In this document: positions 35,374-47,900 of the stretch, in pieces
How positions within the stretch are numbered: position 1 is the stretch's first letter
How the letters are laid out: each line of letters starts with the position of its first letter
Source: Mallotus nudiflorus
Taxonomy: Eukaryota; Streptophyta; Magnoliopsida; Malpighiales; Euphorbiaceae
NCBI GenBank assembly: GCA_947683625.1
Contig: CANTUR010000112.1
Coordinates: 3,472,501 to 3,536,500 of the forward strand
Direction of reading: 5' to 3'
Length of the DNA stretch: 64,000 bases
Notes under the pieces: model-generated
What the model was told of the DNA's origin: nothing
Databases searched by the model: none
What the model saw: the letters and a program-made list of their open reading frames with translations, nothing else
Program-made: the position numbers and the translations under genes

Positions 35374-35541
35374 ATGATTTGGTATATTTATATTTGTGTT
35401 TTGATCATGACTATTATAATAGTTTTAGGAATAATTAATATGGAAGATGATTTTCTATTTGATATAATTTTAAGTATTATTGTATCATTTTTTGTACCAC
35501 TATTATTTCTTGCAATATTCATTCATGATATAATTAATTAG
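35374..35541 (+). CDS. Small hydrophobic ORF upstream of copia gag (hypothetical, 55 aa)
   Basis: ATG at 35374 opens 55 codons ending TAG at 35541, 84 bases before gag. The predicted peptide has two hydrophobic stretches, one at the N-terminus (about residues 1-21) and one near residues 32-50, separated by a short acidic MEDD segment, so it could span a membrane twice. It follows a TATA-like box and a CT-rich leader. I do not recognise it. AT-rich DNA readily gives Ile/Phe-rich frames, so chance is a serious alternative. Conservation in sister copies would be needed to accept it. Confidence 0.22.
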   Translation: MIWYIYICVLIMTIIIVLGIINMEDDFLFDIILSIIVSFFVPLLFLAIFIHDIIN

Positions 35542-35625
35542 TAAATTCTGATCATGTTTGATTTTTTTTAGTAGTCATCAAATTTATGAATTCTAATTGA
35601 GTTATTTTTTTTATTAGTTATCATA

Positions 35626-36630
35626 ATGACAAATCTAGCAAAGCTTGAGTTCGTTGCTCTTGACATCACGGGAAAAAATTATATGTCTTGGATTCTAGAT
35701 GTAGAGATGCATCTTCAATCAATGGGGTTAATTGATACCATAAAAGAAAATAATAACACCTCATTGCAAGATAAAGTCAAGTCTATAATTTTTCTCCGTC
35801 GTCATCTTGATGAAGGATTAAAATGTGAATATTTGACTGTCAAAGATCCAAGTGTTCTTTGGAAGGATCTAAAAGACAGATATGATCATCAAAGAGATGT
35901 AATACTACCAGTTGTCACTGATGAATGGAGAGCTTTACGCTTTCAAGATTTCAAAAAAGTGAGTGACTATAATTCTGCAATGTTCAGAATAGTATCACAA
36001 TTAAAATTCTGTGGACAGACAGTCACAGATGAGGATATGATGGAGAAAACTTACTCCACATTTCATGCATCAAATGTTACACTGCAACAACAATACAGGA
36101 TGCAGAGATTTAAAAAATATTCTGAACTAATTTCATGCCTACTGGTAGCTAAGAAAAATAATGAACTCTTGATGAAAAATCATCAATCCCGTCCCACTGG
36201 CTCAATAGCATTTCCAGAAGCAAATGCTACAAATTATTCCAGATATAAAAATTACAATAGCCGTGGACGTGGGAGAGGTAGAGGTCGTGGACGTGGAAGA
36301 GGTCAATTCTTTGGCCATGGTCGTGGAAATAAATATAATAATACTCCACAACAAACTCAGACTCAACCTCAAAAGAAGTTAAAATCAGTCATCAGTGGTG
36401 TTCAAGAAAGGCCTCAATATAAGTCTGAAATTGTGTGTTTCAGATGTGGTAGTAAAGGACACTGGTCACGAATTTGTCGAACACCACCACATCTTTGCCA
36501 ACTTTGTAAGGCATCATTGAAAGGCAAAGAAAAGGAAATAAACTTCAATGAGCATCATACTCATGTTAATGATACAACTCATTTAGATGTTTCTGATTTT
36601 ACTGATGATTTTACTGACAATGGAAATTGA
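35626..36630 (+). CDS. gag: Copia gag polyprotein (nucleocapsid), intact frame
   Basis: An open frame of 334 codons, 849 bases downstream of the LTR. The N-terminal two thirds resemble the UBN2-type gag of plant copia elements (LAKLEFVALDITGKNYMSW at the start, then LWKDLKDRYDHQR and a FKKVSDYNSAMFRIVSQLKF segment). Residues about 207-225 are an arginine-glycine-rich repeat, followed by a Gln/Thr-rich linker. A CCHC zinc knuckle (CFRCGSKGHWSRIC) lies near residue 270, with a second HLCQLC half-motif just after. It forms the particle shell and binds the element RNA. The start is the first ATG of the frame and fits family N-termini. Gag ends in its own stop and pol lies in another frame 137 bases later. 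Confidence 0.9.
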   Translation: MTNLAKLEFVALDITGKNYMSWILDVEMHLQSMGLIDTIKENNNTSLQDKVKSIIFLRRHLDEGLKCEYLTVKDPSVLWKDLKDRYDHQRDVILPVVTDEWRALRFQDFKKVSDYNSAMFRIVSQLKFCGQTVTDEDMMEKTYSTFHASNVTLQQQYRMQRFKKYSELISCLLVAKKNNELLMKNHQSRPTGSIAFPEANATNYSRYKNYNSRGRGRGRGRGRGRGQFFGHGRGNKYNNTPQQTQTQPQKKLKSVISGVQERPQYKSEIVCFRCGSKGHWSRICRTPPHLCQLCKASLKGKEKEINFNEHHTHVNDTTHLDVSDFTDDFTDNGN

Positions 36631-36767
36631 GACATCTATAATTTTAAGTATATTGTTATTACTTATTTGATTCTGAAGAATATGTTATTGTTATGTATGT
36701 TATTTTTAAATTAAATAAAATGTCCTACTTTATAATTATTTTATGTTTTTACCTTAATTGATTAATT
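36631..36767 (+). other. AT-rich gap between copia gag and pol
   Basis: 137 bases with stops in all frames, ending near CTATTTTGAAG. In plant copia elements gag is often over-produced from a short subgenomic RNA. I could not find a donor site that joins gag to pol in frame here, so how pol was expressed is unclear. Confidence 0.4.
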
Positions 36768-39700
36768 TTGTGTTTATCTATTTTGAAGTTTAATATGGAT
36801 TGTACTCAACATAAAGACAATATTGGAGATCTCTGCATACCAGATAGTGGTACTACACATACTATCTTGAAAAATAGAGATTATTTCTCTGAAATAAAGC
36901 CCACAAAGGCAGTTATAAAAACAATATCAGGTCCTGTAGATCTGATTGAAGGAATTGGCAAAGCTAAATTTATGTTATCAAATGGAACAAAGTTTATAAT
37001 TGATGAAGCTTTGTTTTCACCAAAATCAACAAGAAATTTGTTGAGTTTTGATGACATATATCGAAATGGGTGTGATACCCAATCTATTACTATAAATGGT
37101 AACAAATATTTAAATATAGTTTCCTATGAATCAGGAAAAATGCAAGTATTGGAAAGACTACCAAAACTCCCTACTGGATTGCATTACATGCATATACATG
37201 TAATTGAATCAAATATGGCAGTAAAAGAAAAATCTTATGATCCTTCAATAATAAATTTATGGCATGACAGATTAGGTCATCCTGGATCAGTAATGATGCG
37301 AAGGATAATTGAGAATTCACATGGGCATCCCTTGAAGGGGCAAAGAATTCCTCAATCAAATGAAATGCCATGTACAGCTTGTTCTCTTGGAAAATTAATC
37401 TTGAGACCTTCACCATCTAAAATTTAAAATGAATCACCTATGTTTCTTGAAAGAATTCAAGGTGATATATGTGGGCCAATTCACCCACCATGTGGACCAT
37501 TCAGATATTTTATGGTATTAATTGATGCATCTAGTAGATGGTCACATGTTTGTCTATTGTCAACTCGTAATGTTGCATTTGCAAGGTTGCTTGCTGAAAT
37601 TATTAAATTACGAGCACAATTCCCTGATTATACAATCAAGAGGGTAAGACTTGATAATGCTGGTGAATTTACATCTCAAGCATTCAATGATTATTGTATG
37701 TCTACTGGGATCATTGTTGAGCATCCTGTTGCCCATGTACATACTCAAGATGGTTTAGCTGAATCATTGATTAAACGACTTCAGTTTATTGTTAGACCAT
37801 TAATAATGAGAACAAAGCTTCCCATTTCAGTTTGGGGTCATGCAATCCTACATGCCGCTTCATTAATTCGCATCAGACCTAGAGCATATCATAAATACTC
37901 CCCACTACAATTGGCATTTGGTCAAGAGCCAAATATTTCCCATCTCAAAATTTTTGGTTGTGCAGTATATGTACCCATTGCGCCACCTCAGCGCACAAAA
38001 ATGGGTCCTCAACGAAGATTGGGAATTTATGTTGGGTTTGAAACACCCTCGATTATTAGATATCTTGAACCTCTAATTGGTGATGTTTTTACAGCACGTT
38101 TTGCTGATTGCCAATTTAATGAGGTTATTTTCCCAATATTAGGAAAATGGGAGAAAGAAGTGAAAAGGGATATTTAATGGAATGAACCATCATTATTGCA
38201 TCTGGATCCTCACACAAAACAATGTGAATTAGAAGTGCAAAAGATTGTGCACTTACAAGCAATTGCAAATCAATTGCCAGATGCATTTACTGATACAAAA
38301 AGAGTGACTAAATCATATATACCAGCAGCCAATGCTCCTGCTCGTATTGAAATTCCAGAAATAAAATCTGAGAATAAAGACACTCATGAGTCTAAAACAC
38401 GCCAGAAGCGTGGAAGACCAATTGGTTCTAAGGATAAAAATCCTCGAAAGAGAAAGGGAGTAGATAATCATATTGATAGCGAGGAAAATATCCCTGAAGA
38501 AATAGAAAATAAAGAAAGTCATGAAACATTGTCATATACTATTGCATGTGAAATCATAAATGACAAAGATGATCCTGAACCAAAATCAGTCATGGAATGT
38601 CAAAATAGGCATGATTGGATAAAATGGAAAGATGCTATGCAGGCTGAATTGGACTCACTAAACAAACGAAATGTTTTTGGGCCAATTATTCCTATGCCTA
38701 AAAATGTGAAACCTGTAGGATACAAGTGGGTCTTTGTACGAAAGAGAAATGAGAAAAATGAAATAATAAGGTACAAAGCTAGACTTGTAGCTCAAGGTTT
38801 TTCATAAAGCCCAGGAATTGATTATGATGAAACGTATTCTCCTATTATGGATGCAATTACGTTCAGGTATTTGATTAGCCTAGTAGTTTCTAAGAAATTA
38901 GAAATGCGTCTTATGGATGTTGTGACTGCTTATTTGTATGGATCACTTGATAGTGACATTTATATGAAAATCCCTGAAGGATTTAAAATGCCTGAAGCAT
39001 TAAGTACAAAACCCAAAGAAATGTATTCGATCAAGCTCCAGAGATCTTTATATGGGTTAAAACAGTCTGGGCGCATGTGGTATAATCGTTTAAGCGATTA
39101 TTTGGTTAATAAAGGATATGTGAGTAATATTATTTGCCCATGCATTTTTATTAAGAAAACAATATCCGGATTTGTGATTATAGCTGTATATGTTGATGAT
39201 TTGAATATCATTGGAACAGAAAATGAGATCCATGAAGCAACAGTATACTTAAAGGAAGAATTTGAAATGAAAGATCTTGGAAAAACCAAGTATTGCCTTG
39301 GTTTACAAATTGAGCAAATGCACAATGGGATATTTGTGCATCAATCAAATTACACAGAAAAGATCTTGAAACGCTTTAATATGGATCAAGCAAATCCTTT
39401 AAGTACTTCAATGGTCGTTAGATCACTCAATATTGAAACTGATCCATTTCGATCCTGTGAAGAAAATGAAGAAATTCTTGGTCCTGAATTTTCATATCTC
39501 AGTGCCATTGGAGCTCTAATGTATCTTGCTAATTGTACTAGACCTGACATTTCTTTTGTAGTTAATTTATTAGCGAGGTTCAGTTCAGCTCCAATAAAAA
39601 GGCATTGGAAAGGGGTCAAACATATACTTCGATACCTTCGAGGAAATGTTGATTTGGGTTTATTTTATTCTAACAATTCAAAACAAGAATTGATTGGTTA

Positions 39701-40186
39701 TGCAGATGCAGGGCATTTATCTGATCCTCATAAAGCAAAATCTCAAACAGGCTATGTGTTCATAAATAATGGAACTACAATTTCTTGGCGTTCCCAGAAA
39801 CAAACGCTTGTCACTACTTCCTCAAATCATTCTGAAATTATTGCACTACATGAAGCAAGTAGAGAGTGTGTGTGGCTTAGATCAATGACATATCATATTG
39901 AAGAATCTTGTGGTTTTCCAGTCAACAAAGTCCAACAATTTTATATGAAGATAATGCAGTATGCATTGCACAGTTAAGGGAAGGATATATCAAAAGTGAT
40001 AGAACCAAACATATACCTCCAAGATTCTTTTCATACACTCAAGAGCTAATAAAAGACAATCATATAGATATCAAGTATATTCAGTCTAGTCAGAATTCAA
40101 CTGATCTTTTCACAAAGGCACTTCCAACTGCAATCTTTAGAAAGCACGTTCACGATATTGGAATGCGACATCTACATACTATGTGA
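36768..40186 (+). pseudogene. pol: Copia pol (protease, integrase, RT, RNase H), broken
   Basis: One frame runs from 36768 with TAA stops at 37425, 38175 and 38805, then shifts frame near 39930. Protease: DSGTTHTIL in the segment near 36840. GAG-preintegrase: LWHDRLGHPG near 37260 with a C-x2-C. Integrase core: D (GDICGP, 37464), D (RLDNAGEF, 37653) and E (GLAESLIK, 37761) with D-35-E spacing. A basic linker rich in KR follows (38390-38460). The RT start contains KPVGYKWVFVRKRN. RT catalytic YVDD is near 39190. RNase H: GYADAGHLSDP and a TTSSNHSEIIAL motif, then LYEDNAVCI in the shifted frame to 40186. All catalytic motifs remain, so the damage is recent. No functional pol product is expected. 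Confidence 0.92.
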
Positions 40187-40317
40187 AGGAAGATTATACA
40201 TATCAACTTGAGGGGGAGAATATCATGCACTATACTCTTTTTCCTTAAGCTAAAGTTTTTCCCACTGGGTTTTATTTAGCAAGGTTTTAACGAGGCAGTT
40301 GCAAAATATTGTTATTC

Positions 40318-40326
40318 AAGGGGGAG
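40318..40326 (+). promoter_or_regulatory. Polypurine tract of the copia element
   Basis: AAGGGGGAG directly before the 3' LTR. A second purine run, GAGGGGGAGAA, lies 107 bases upstream (40210-40220) and could be a secondary tract. Confidence 0.75.
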
Positions 40327-40647
40327 TATTATGAATGTGAATGAATAATATATTGCTTGTGAATGAACAATATATTGCTTGTGAGAGAATAGTACTCAAA
40401 TAGTGAAAAGAAAATCTCTATATAAAGGGATTGAAATTCATTAATGAGGATGTTAAGATTAAGAAGAAGAAAAGATAGATTACTCTCCAAATTCTTTCAA
40501 TATTATAGTTCTCTAAATTCTCTTCAAACTCTTTCTAAATTCTCTCAAAATCATTCTACTATAAAATATTTTTCTTCTAGTTAAATACTACTAAATTCAA
40601 GTTTAGTTCTATAACAAAATAAGTAATTTAATCTTTATTTCACAACA
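40327..40647 (+). repeat. 3' LTR of the copia element
   Basis: 321 bp, same ends as the 5' copy, followed by the target duplication GCTTT. TATA box at 40419-40427. Confidence 0.93.
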
Positions 40648-40652
40648 GCTTT

Positions 40653-40832
40653 AATTTTTTTTGTAACAAGTAGTTTATATGGCTAAGTCTCGTGACTTGC
40701 AATAGAAGACTAGGAAGTTGAGGGATCAAACCACCCTACTCTCAATTAAATATTTTAACCTCATAATAGGATATTTTATCATCTCTAGACTTTAACTTTT
40801 TGCTTACTATTAATAGGTGAGTTGTAATCCTT
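40653..40832. other. Short spacer between copia and element D
   Basis: 180 bases without recognisable features. Confidence 0.5.
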
Positions 40833-43331
40833 TGGTTATAATCTAAATTTTTATAAATTATAAAATTAAATTTTTAAAATTTACAGTATTAATAATTATT
40901 TTATTAAATTATGATATTTGAACAACAGTAGCACCACCCTCCCCTTCTTCCTTTCTCTTCTTCTCTCTCGGTGATTAGTTCACATTTGGGTTTTCCAACA
41001 ACGTTTTCGATGACCTTAGAGCTCGCCACTGGTCCCAAATCAATCCTCATCCTCTGGGCTTTTAAAACCCTCAATTAATTTTGGTTTTTAACTCCGGTAA
41101 GTTTCTTAATTTTGTGAATTTGTGGTTAGGTTAATTGTGGGTATTTTGTGAAATTAATTTTAGGTTGATTTATGTTAAATTAATTTTAGATTATTGTTGT
41201 AGAGTTATAAGCTTTCCAAATATGTGTTTAGATTTAATTTTGAAATTTTTTTTTCCAAATGGCTCTATTCTGGGCTCAAAGTTACTATTCTGGCATTGTT
41301 TCAAACTCAGGAAGGTTACATTTTTCATAAATTTTACTGATTATTTTGAGCAAGTTTTGTGAAAGAAGTTTATTGAAATTATGTGTAGAATTTTTATTAT
41401 GAATTTTTTAATGTTTATGTGAAAAATGAATTTTTGAAAAATTAGTATAAATTAGTAATTTTTATATTTTAGTTGAAATTATTATTAATTATTATGTTTT
41501 AGACAGTTTTTGAGTAATAAATAGCATTAAAATAATTTTTATAATTTATTTTCTATTTTTAGCTAATTATTAGTAATTTCAGAAAAATATATGAATAATG
41601 ATTTTATTTTTTATTTTTAAGTTTAAATAAGTTTTTGGTTATTTTTGTTATATATTTTAGCAATTTAAATAATTAATTGTAATTAATGCTATTTAATTGC
41701 AAAATTAGAAGAATGGACTTTATTAATATAATTTAATTACAAATTAGAATTTTATTATTTATTTTGGGAATAAATATCTTTTATACTTTTATTATGTAAA
41801 TAAATTGATTTGTGATATTTAAATGAATTTTTATGATTTTTGTAAATTATTAGAATTTATAGTATTTTATTATTGTGGATTGTGTTGGTTCTCGTTTGGG
41901 TAATAATTGTAATTTAGGGGCCAATCCGAGAAGTTGAACTTTGTGGATATTTTGAAGTGTGTTTGTGTGCAAGATCGACTCTACTTTTATAGAGGGATAT
42001 CCGTTTTACAAAAGAGACTCTGTCAAATTTTTGATAAATTTTTCGTAAAACATGATATCATGTCGGTCTTAAGTTTTGAGTTTTAGTCGAGTCCTATCCT
42101 AGATCAAGCTATTCTTTAGAATTTCTAGATGTATAAAATAAGGAATTTAATTCTAATATCATTATTTTTATTTTTATTTTTCCTTAGTAGCACCATGAGC
42201 TAAGCTTATCGAACTGGGCCAACAGAACCGGAATAGAAAAGTGCACTCAAACTGTGAGTTATTATTATATGTATGCATTGCATGTAGAAATATTTTGGTG
42301 TCCACACTTTTTAATAAATAGGAATTTCATTATGCTATGTTTACATATATATTAAAGTGAATATTTATTTGTATAAAATTGGATGTTGTTCATATTTAAT
42401 ATATGATTTTATTATTTTATTTATAAAATGTTATTTTAGAGGATAGTTATAAAACGTGTTACCTAGAGTGTTACACTTGGGCTATTGTGCAGTAGTACAT
42501 TAGATGTTAGGCCATACATTTATTGATTTGAGATATGATTAATTGATTATTGAGATTTGTAGTGAGAGAGTGGTGTGATTGTAGGACTCAGTTGACCTAG
42601 TGTCTCGAGGCTAATCATGACAACAGTAAGACTGTGGAAGCTCAGTTGACTTAATGTTTCGGGGCTAGTTTACTGTGAAAAATTAAGAAAAAAATTTTTT
42701 TGGAATTAAGTGAGCCTGTTGGCTAGTGAGGTTCAGTGATCGAGGTTGCGAAATATTTTAGGATTCTGCTCTAGTCCTCCACTTAATTATTATTGCATTT
42801 CTTTGTTTATCAAAAATGTGATTTCAAGCATCTATATGAAATGCATGAATAAATTAAAATATATATAAATATTATTATACTAATGCTTGAATGCCTATAT
42901 CCTTAGGTTGTATGTATATATATAATAATGATTCACTTGGTGAAATTTAATACCCCTCATATTTTTTTAGGATCCTTATCATCAGACCTCCCATAGTAGT
43001 TCTCTTCACCAGACCCTTTCCTCTCCAGCTGATCTATTTAAATTTTAAATTATCCTTTCCTTATAGTGATATATGTTGCAGTAGTATTAAATACTCAATG
43101 TATTTTGTGATTGTTATTATTAGTGGTTATATTTTGAATATTGTAAAATATTTTATTATGATATATATATATATATGGAGATTTATTTTTGATTTAAAAA
43201 TTTTTTAATTTTGAGTAATATTTATATTTATGTTTTATTGAGTTTTATTTTAAGACTTGCTACAGGTTCCGGATTCTCACGAATTCCTATTCCTTAATGT
43301 CGGCCATGACTCACAGGTTTGGGTTGTGACA
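40833..43331 (+). repeat. 5' LTR of gypsy element D (2.5 kb)
   Basis: It starts TGGTTATAATCT and ends TTGTGACA before a primer site. It holds a CT/GC-rich leader (40925-41096), CCG|GTAAGT at 41097, an acceptor-like site near 41973, the three-stem block (41979-42052, decayed), GTGAGT at 42254, two degenerate hairpin units (about 42570-42680) and a poly-T TAG ending at 42970. The first 85 bases match 59862-59945, the restart of D's own 3' LTR beyond element G, and the sequences then diverge. Confidence 0.8.
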
Positions 43332-43335
43332 AAGT

Positions 43336-43348
43336 TGGTATCAGAACC
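43336..43348 (+). promoter_or_regulatory. Primer binding site of element D
   Basis: TGGTATCAGAACC, one change from the initiator tRNA-Met complement, five bases after the LTR. Confidence 0.8.
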
Positions 43349-43523
43349 TAAGTTTAGTATGGTTGGACATAGGTTATTAGACTTTAAGTTTTCTTTAAAA
43401 CTACTGCAGTAAATTAGGTTTGATTATGTCTTTGAAAGTCTTCCTTGCTTTAGAATTCCCCATAACCGATAGGATGTCTATTTTGTATGAATGGTGTTTG
43501 TGTTTGTGTTTATTATTTTTAAA

Positions 43524-44890
43524 ATAAGGAGGAGAGCACAAACTGCTCCACATGCTGATAAAGCCGAGGATATGGAGTCCTTATAGGATGAGATTCTACC
43601 TCTTGAGCCATCGGTTAGGTATAGGGGTAGAGTTAAAGGTAGACCTAGAGGAGCGGCAAGTTACCATAGATAAAGAGAGATGCAGGATAAGGAACTTGCA
43701 GACTAGGATTGTAAGGGTGATGCTTTTGCACTAGGGGTTCAGCAAGGTGCAATGTTGATATCTTCAGCCATCTTGCAAATGCAGCCTATGTATCAGCAAG
43801 GTATGTCTAACTCAGAGTTAGCCTTGTTATATGCTAGAGTTGGCAAGATAATATTTGATAGGACCTCAGATCCTCTAGACTTCTTGCATGCCATAGAGAT
43901 AAAGACTCAAACCGCTTACACCGAGTACCAGAGGATTATGATTGTTAAGCTATCAATTAGGGGGCTAGCCTTAGATTTGTTTATTTAGGTCATCTAGCCC
44001 CATATGACTGCTATGATATGGGCTCAATTTTGGGAGAGATTTATGAGACATTTCTACCTAGAGCCTACACAAATGAGCTACAAACTCCGATTGACCAACA
44101 TTACTAGAGGCGACAAGTGAAAAAAGGAGTACACCAGAGAGTTCCTCAGACCAGGTCGGTATGTAGAGGACTTGATGAGAGATCAGTACTTCACAATTAC
44201 TACATACATCACTGGGTTGGGTTATGTATTTACTGGGATGCCTACTACAAGTCTGACTCTTAAGTTTGTGATAGAGTTGGCCAACGAGATAGAGCTCAGA
44301 TTGGTCAGGCAAGAAATTATACATGATTACTATCAGATGAAAGGTGTCCAGGTAGGTGCATCTTAGAGCACCCAGTACACTACATTTCAGATTAGCTCTG
44401 GCAATCAGTAATGAGGATCCATTCAGCAAAGCTAGAGACCTTAGCAGAGAGTCCACAGGAGTAGTAAACATGGCTATAGTGGACCACGCAGACCTGTTAG
44501 ATTTGGTTTAGGTGCTACCAGCAGTAGCAACAGCCAAAGTTTTGGTTATGGCAGCACTGGGTTAGCAACTAATGCTTGTCAAATATGTAGGAGAGTCAAT
44601 TAGGGATCGTGTTACATGGCTCTGAGAGCAGGTTTTATATATGGACAGATGGGACATTTTGCTAGGTCATGTCTTTATACTGGCTATTAGCAGCAGTTTT
44701 GTAGCATTCTATTGTTAGTGTAGCTCTAACTCCTTATCAACTACCGCCAGCTCAATATCCTAATATTTCACAGTTTATGGCCTAGCAAGGGCAAAGCAGA
44801 GGTAGTGCGAGAGACTTTGGTCAGGCATCCACCAGCCAATAAAGAGGTAAAGGACATGCCAGAGTCTTTAATCTTACTCAGCAGGATGCT
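43524..44890 (+). pseudogene. Decayed gag of element D
   Basis: The region aligns with gag of element G. It begins at an ATA codon where A and H have ATG, followed by an arginine-rich N-terminus. Frame-0 segments 43752-43988 (RTSDPLDFLHAIE) and 44172-44366 (MRDQYFTITTYITGLG, MPTTSLTLKFVIELANE) are the capsid-like gag domain. The zinc knuckle region near 44580-44690 retains only parts (the GQMGHFARSC-like stretch). Many TAG and TAA stops sit where G or relatives have glutamine. Confidence 0.82.
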
Positions 44891-44905
44891 CAAGCATCTA
44901 ATATT

Positions 44906-47900
44906 ATGGTAGCAAGTACACTTTTAGTATATTTCATTGATGCTAGAGTTTTGATTGATCCAGGTGCCACTCATTCGTTTGTGTCCCCTATTTTTACATC
45001 GAAGTCAGGTTGGCAAGCCACAAGGATGGCAACTCCTTTATTGGTTTCCATGCCTCTAAGTGATTCATTGGACACTAATATCATTCTTCCTGGGTGTCTG
45101 ATGTTAGTAGAAGGAAGAGAATTGTTTGTGGATTTGGTGTTGCTAGATGTTATGGATTTTGATATGATCCTTAGTATGGATTGATTGTCTCAACACTATG
45201 TCATAGTAGATTATTAGAGTAAATAAGTGATTTTCAAAATTTTGAATGATGAAGAATTTAAGTTTGTGGGTGATAAGAGTTCTATACCTCAAAATCTTAT
45301 CTCCACCATCACAACTATGTTAATGCCAAGAAAAGGGTGTCAAGGATACTTGACATTAGTTAGGGATACTACAGTGGAGAAGATATCTATCTCAAATGTT
45401 CCAATACCATGTGAGTTCCCAGTTGTCTTTCTTGATGAGTTGCAAGTTTACCACCTCACAGGGACATCGAATTCTGTATTGATGGGATCCTATGCATAGC
45501 TCATGTCTCAATGTTACCTTATAGGATGGCTCTTGTAGAGTTGAAAGAGTTAAAGGAATAGTTATAAAAGTTACTAGATAGGAGTTTTATTAAACCTAGT
45601 GTTTCATCTTGAGGTGCACCAGTCCTATTTGTGAAGAAGATTGATGGTACACTGAGATTGTGCATTGATTATAGAGAACTAAACAAGGTAACAATTAAGA
45701 ACAAGTATCCTCTTTCAAGGATAGATGATTTTTTTTATCAACTTCAAGGTGCACAATTCTTCTTCAAGATTGATTTGAGGTTGAGCTATCATCAGTTGTG
45801 GATCAGTGAAGCCAATGTTCCTAAAATGGCATTCTATGCTAGATACACCCACTATGAGTTTGTGGTGATGTCCTTTAAGTTAACCAATGCACCAACTGCT
45901 TTCATGGATCTAATGAATAGGGTGTTTAAACCATTTATGAATCAATTTTTAGTGGCCTTTATTGATGTTATACTTGTGTATTTGATGAGTATAAAAGAGC
46001 ACATATATCACTTAAGCACAATGCTATAGATATTGAGAGAACATCAGTTTTATGCTAAATTCTCAAAATGTGATTTATAATTAAAGAGTGTAGCATTCCT
46101 TGGGCATGTAGTGTCTAAAGATGGTATTCAAGTGGATCCATAAAAGATTAAAGCGGTGTCTGAGTGGCCTAGACCAACCACAGTTACTGAAATTTGGAGT
46201 TTTTTAGGTTTGGCTAGGTATTATAGGAGGTTTGTTTAGGATTTTTCTAGGATTACAGCACCTATGACCTGTCTGACTTAGAAGAATGTGAAGTTTATAT
46301 GGTTAGATGCATATGAGAATTATTTTTAACTGTTGAAAGAGAAGTTAATCACAGCTCTAGTGTTAATTTTTCCTAATGGAGTAGATAAGTTTACTATGAA
46401 CTGTGATGCTTCCAAAGTTGGCTTAGGTTATATGTTGATACAGATTGGAAGAGTAGTGGCTTATGCTTCTAGGAAATTAAAGAAGCACGAGCAAAACCAT
46501 CCTACTCATGACTTAGAGATAGTTGCAGTGATCTTTTCTTTTAAGATTTGGAGGCATTATCTGTACAAGATAACATGTGAGATCTACAATGATTATAAGA
46601 GCCTGAAGCATATTTTTCAACAAAGAGATCTAAACTTGAGGCAAAGAAAATGGTTAAAACTTCTGAAAGATTATGACTATGATATTTTATACCATCCAAG
46701 CAAGGCTAATATGGTAGCAAATGTTTTGAGTAGAAAGTTCTCAAATAGTCTTACTCTCATCAATATAAAAAGGAGACCGTTGATCCAAGAGAAGCATAAA
46801 TTGGTGGACCAAGTGTTTATAATGAAGATAACTAGGTCAATAGAATTATTAGCTCAGTTCATAGTTAGATCAGTATTGAGGGATAGGATCAAAGCAGCTC
46901 AGAGCCAAGATCCTGATTTAGTTGAGCTTATAGAGAAAGTTAATAAAAGGAAGTTCACTGATTATAGTCTCGATGATGAAGGTGTATTATGGATCAGTGG
47001 GAGATTGTGTGTTCTTGATATGGATAATTTAAGAGAGAAGACATTGGAAGAAGCTCATTTTACAGCCTATAGTGTTCATTTTGGTTCTACTAAGATGTAC
47101 CATAATATTGAGGATCTTTACTGATGGGAAAGAATGAAGAAGGATGTAACTGAATTTGTTTCCAAGTGCTTGACCTGTCAGCAAGTGAAGCAGAGCATCA
47201 AAAGCCTTCTGGGAAGCTTCAAACTCTTTCGATTCCTAAATGGAAATGGGAGAGAGTCACTATGGATTTTGTGATAGGATTGCCTTATTTTAAGGATGGA
47301 TACGATTCCATATGGGTGATAATAGACAGGTTGACCAAGTTAGTTCATTTTCTACTAGTTAAATCTACTTTTTCGATGGCCAAGTTGTCTAGGCTATATA
47401 TCAAGAATATTGTGTGTCTTCATAAGGTGCTTGTCTCTATTATTTCTAATAGAGGTTCGATGTTTACCTCTCAATTTTAGCAAAAGTTACAAGAAGCGAT
47501 GGGCACTAGGCTTGATTTCAGTACTACTTTTCATCCTCATATATATAGTCAATCTAAGAGAATAATCCAAACACTTGAAGATATATTAAGGATGTGCGTG
47601 ATGGATCTTGGAGGTAGTTGGGATGATCATCTATCATTGGTAGAGTTGCCTTACAATAACAGCTACCATAGCAATATTGAGATGGCACTATATGAAGCAT
47701 TGTATGGAAGGAAATGTAAATCTCCTCTGTGTTGGAATGAAGTCGGGGAAAGAGAATTGATTGGACCAAAAATTATCTAAAACGCATTTGAGAAAGTCAC
47801 TTTGATCAATAAGAGATTGGAAACAATAGTTAGCAGACAAAAGAGTTATGCATATCTGAAGCGCAAAAATGTGGAATTTTAACTCAAAGACTATATATTT

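Larger units (their letters stand above)
34456..40647 (+). mobile_element. Complete Ty1/copia retrotransposon
   Basis: Identical-length LTRs (34456-34776 and 40327-40647, 321 bp, about seven differences by eye) bound an interior with leader, gag, pol in copia order (protease, integrase, RT, RNase H) and a polypurine tract. GCTTT at 34451-34455 and 40648-40652 is the 5-bp target duplication. If that is right, the LTR starts TATTATGAATG rather than with the usual TG; a 7-bp reading with start TTATGAATG is also possible. The element is young to middle-aged and dead in pol. Confidence 0.95.

Noticed and set aside
36506..36788. Intron joining copia gag to pol (GTAAGG to TTTTGAAG)
   Set aside because: Joining these sites gives an immediate stop, so it does not fuse gag and pol.
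40881..41130. Host gene first exon (CT-rich leader and CCG|GTAAGT)
   Set aside because: It lies within the 5' LTR of element D and has the same layout as the other gypsy LTR leaders.
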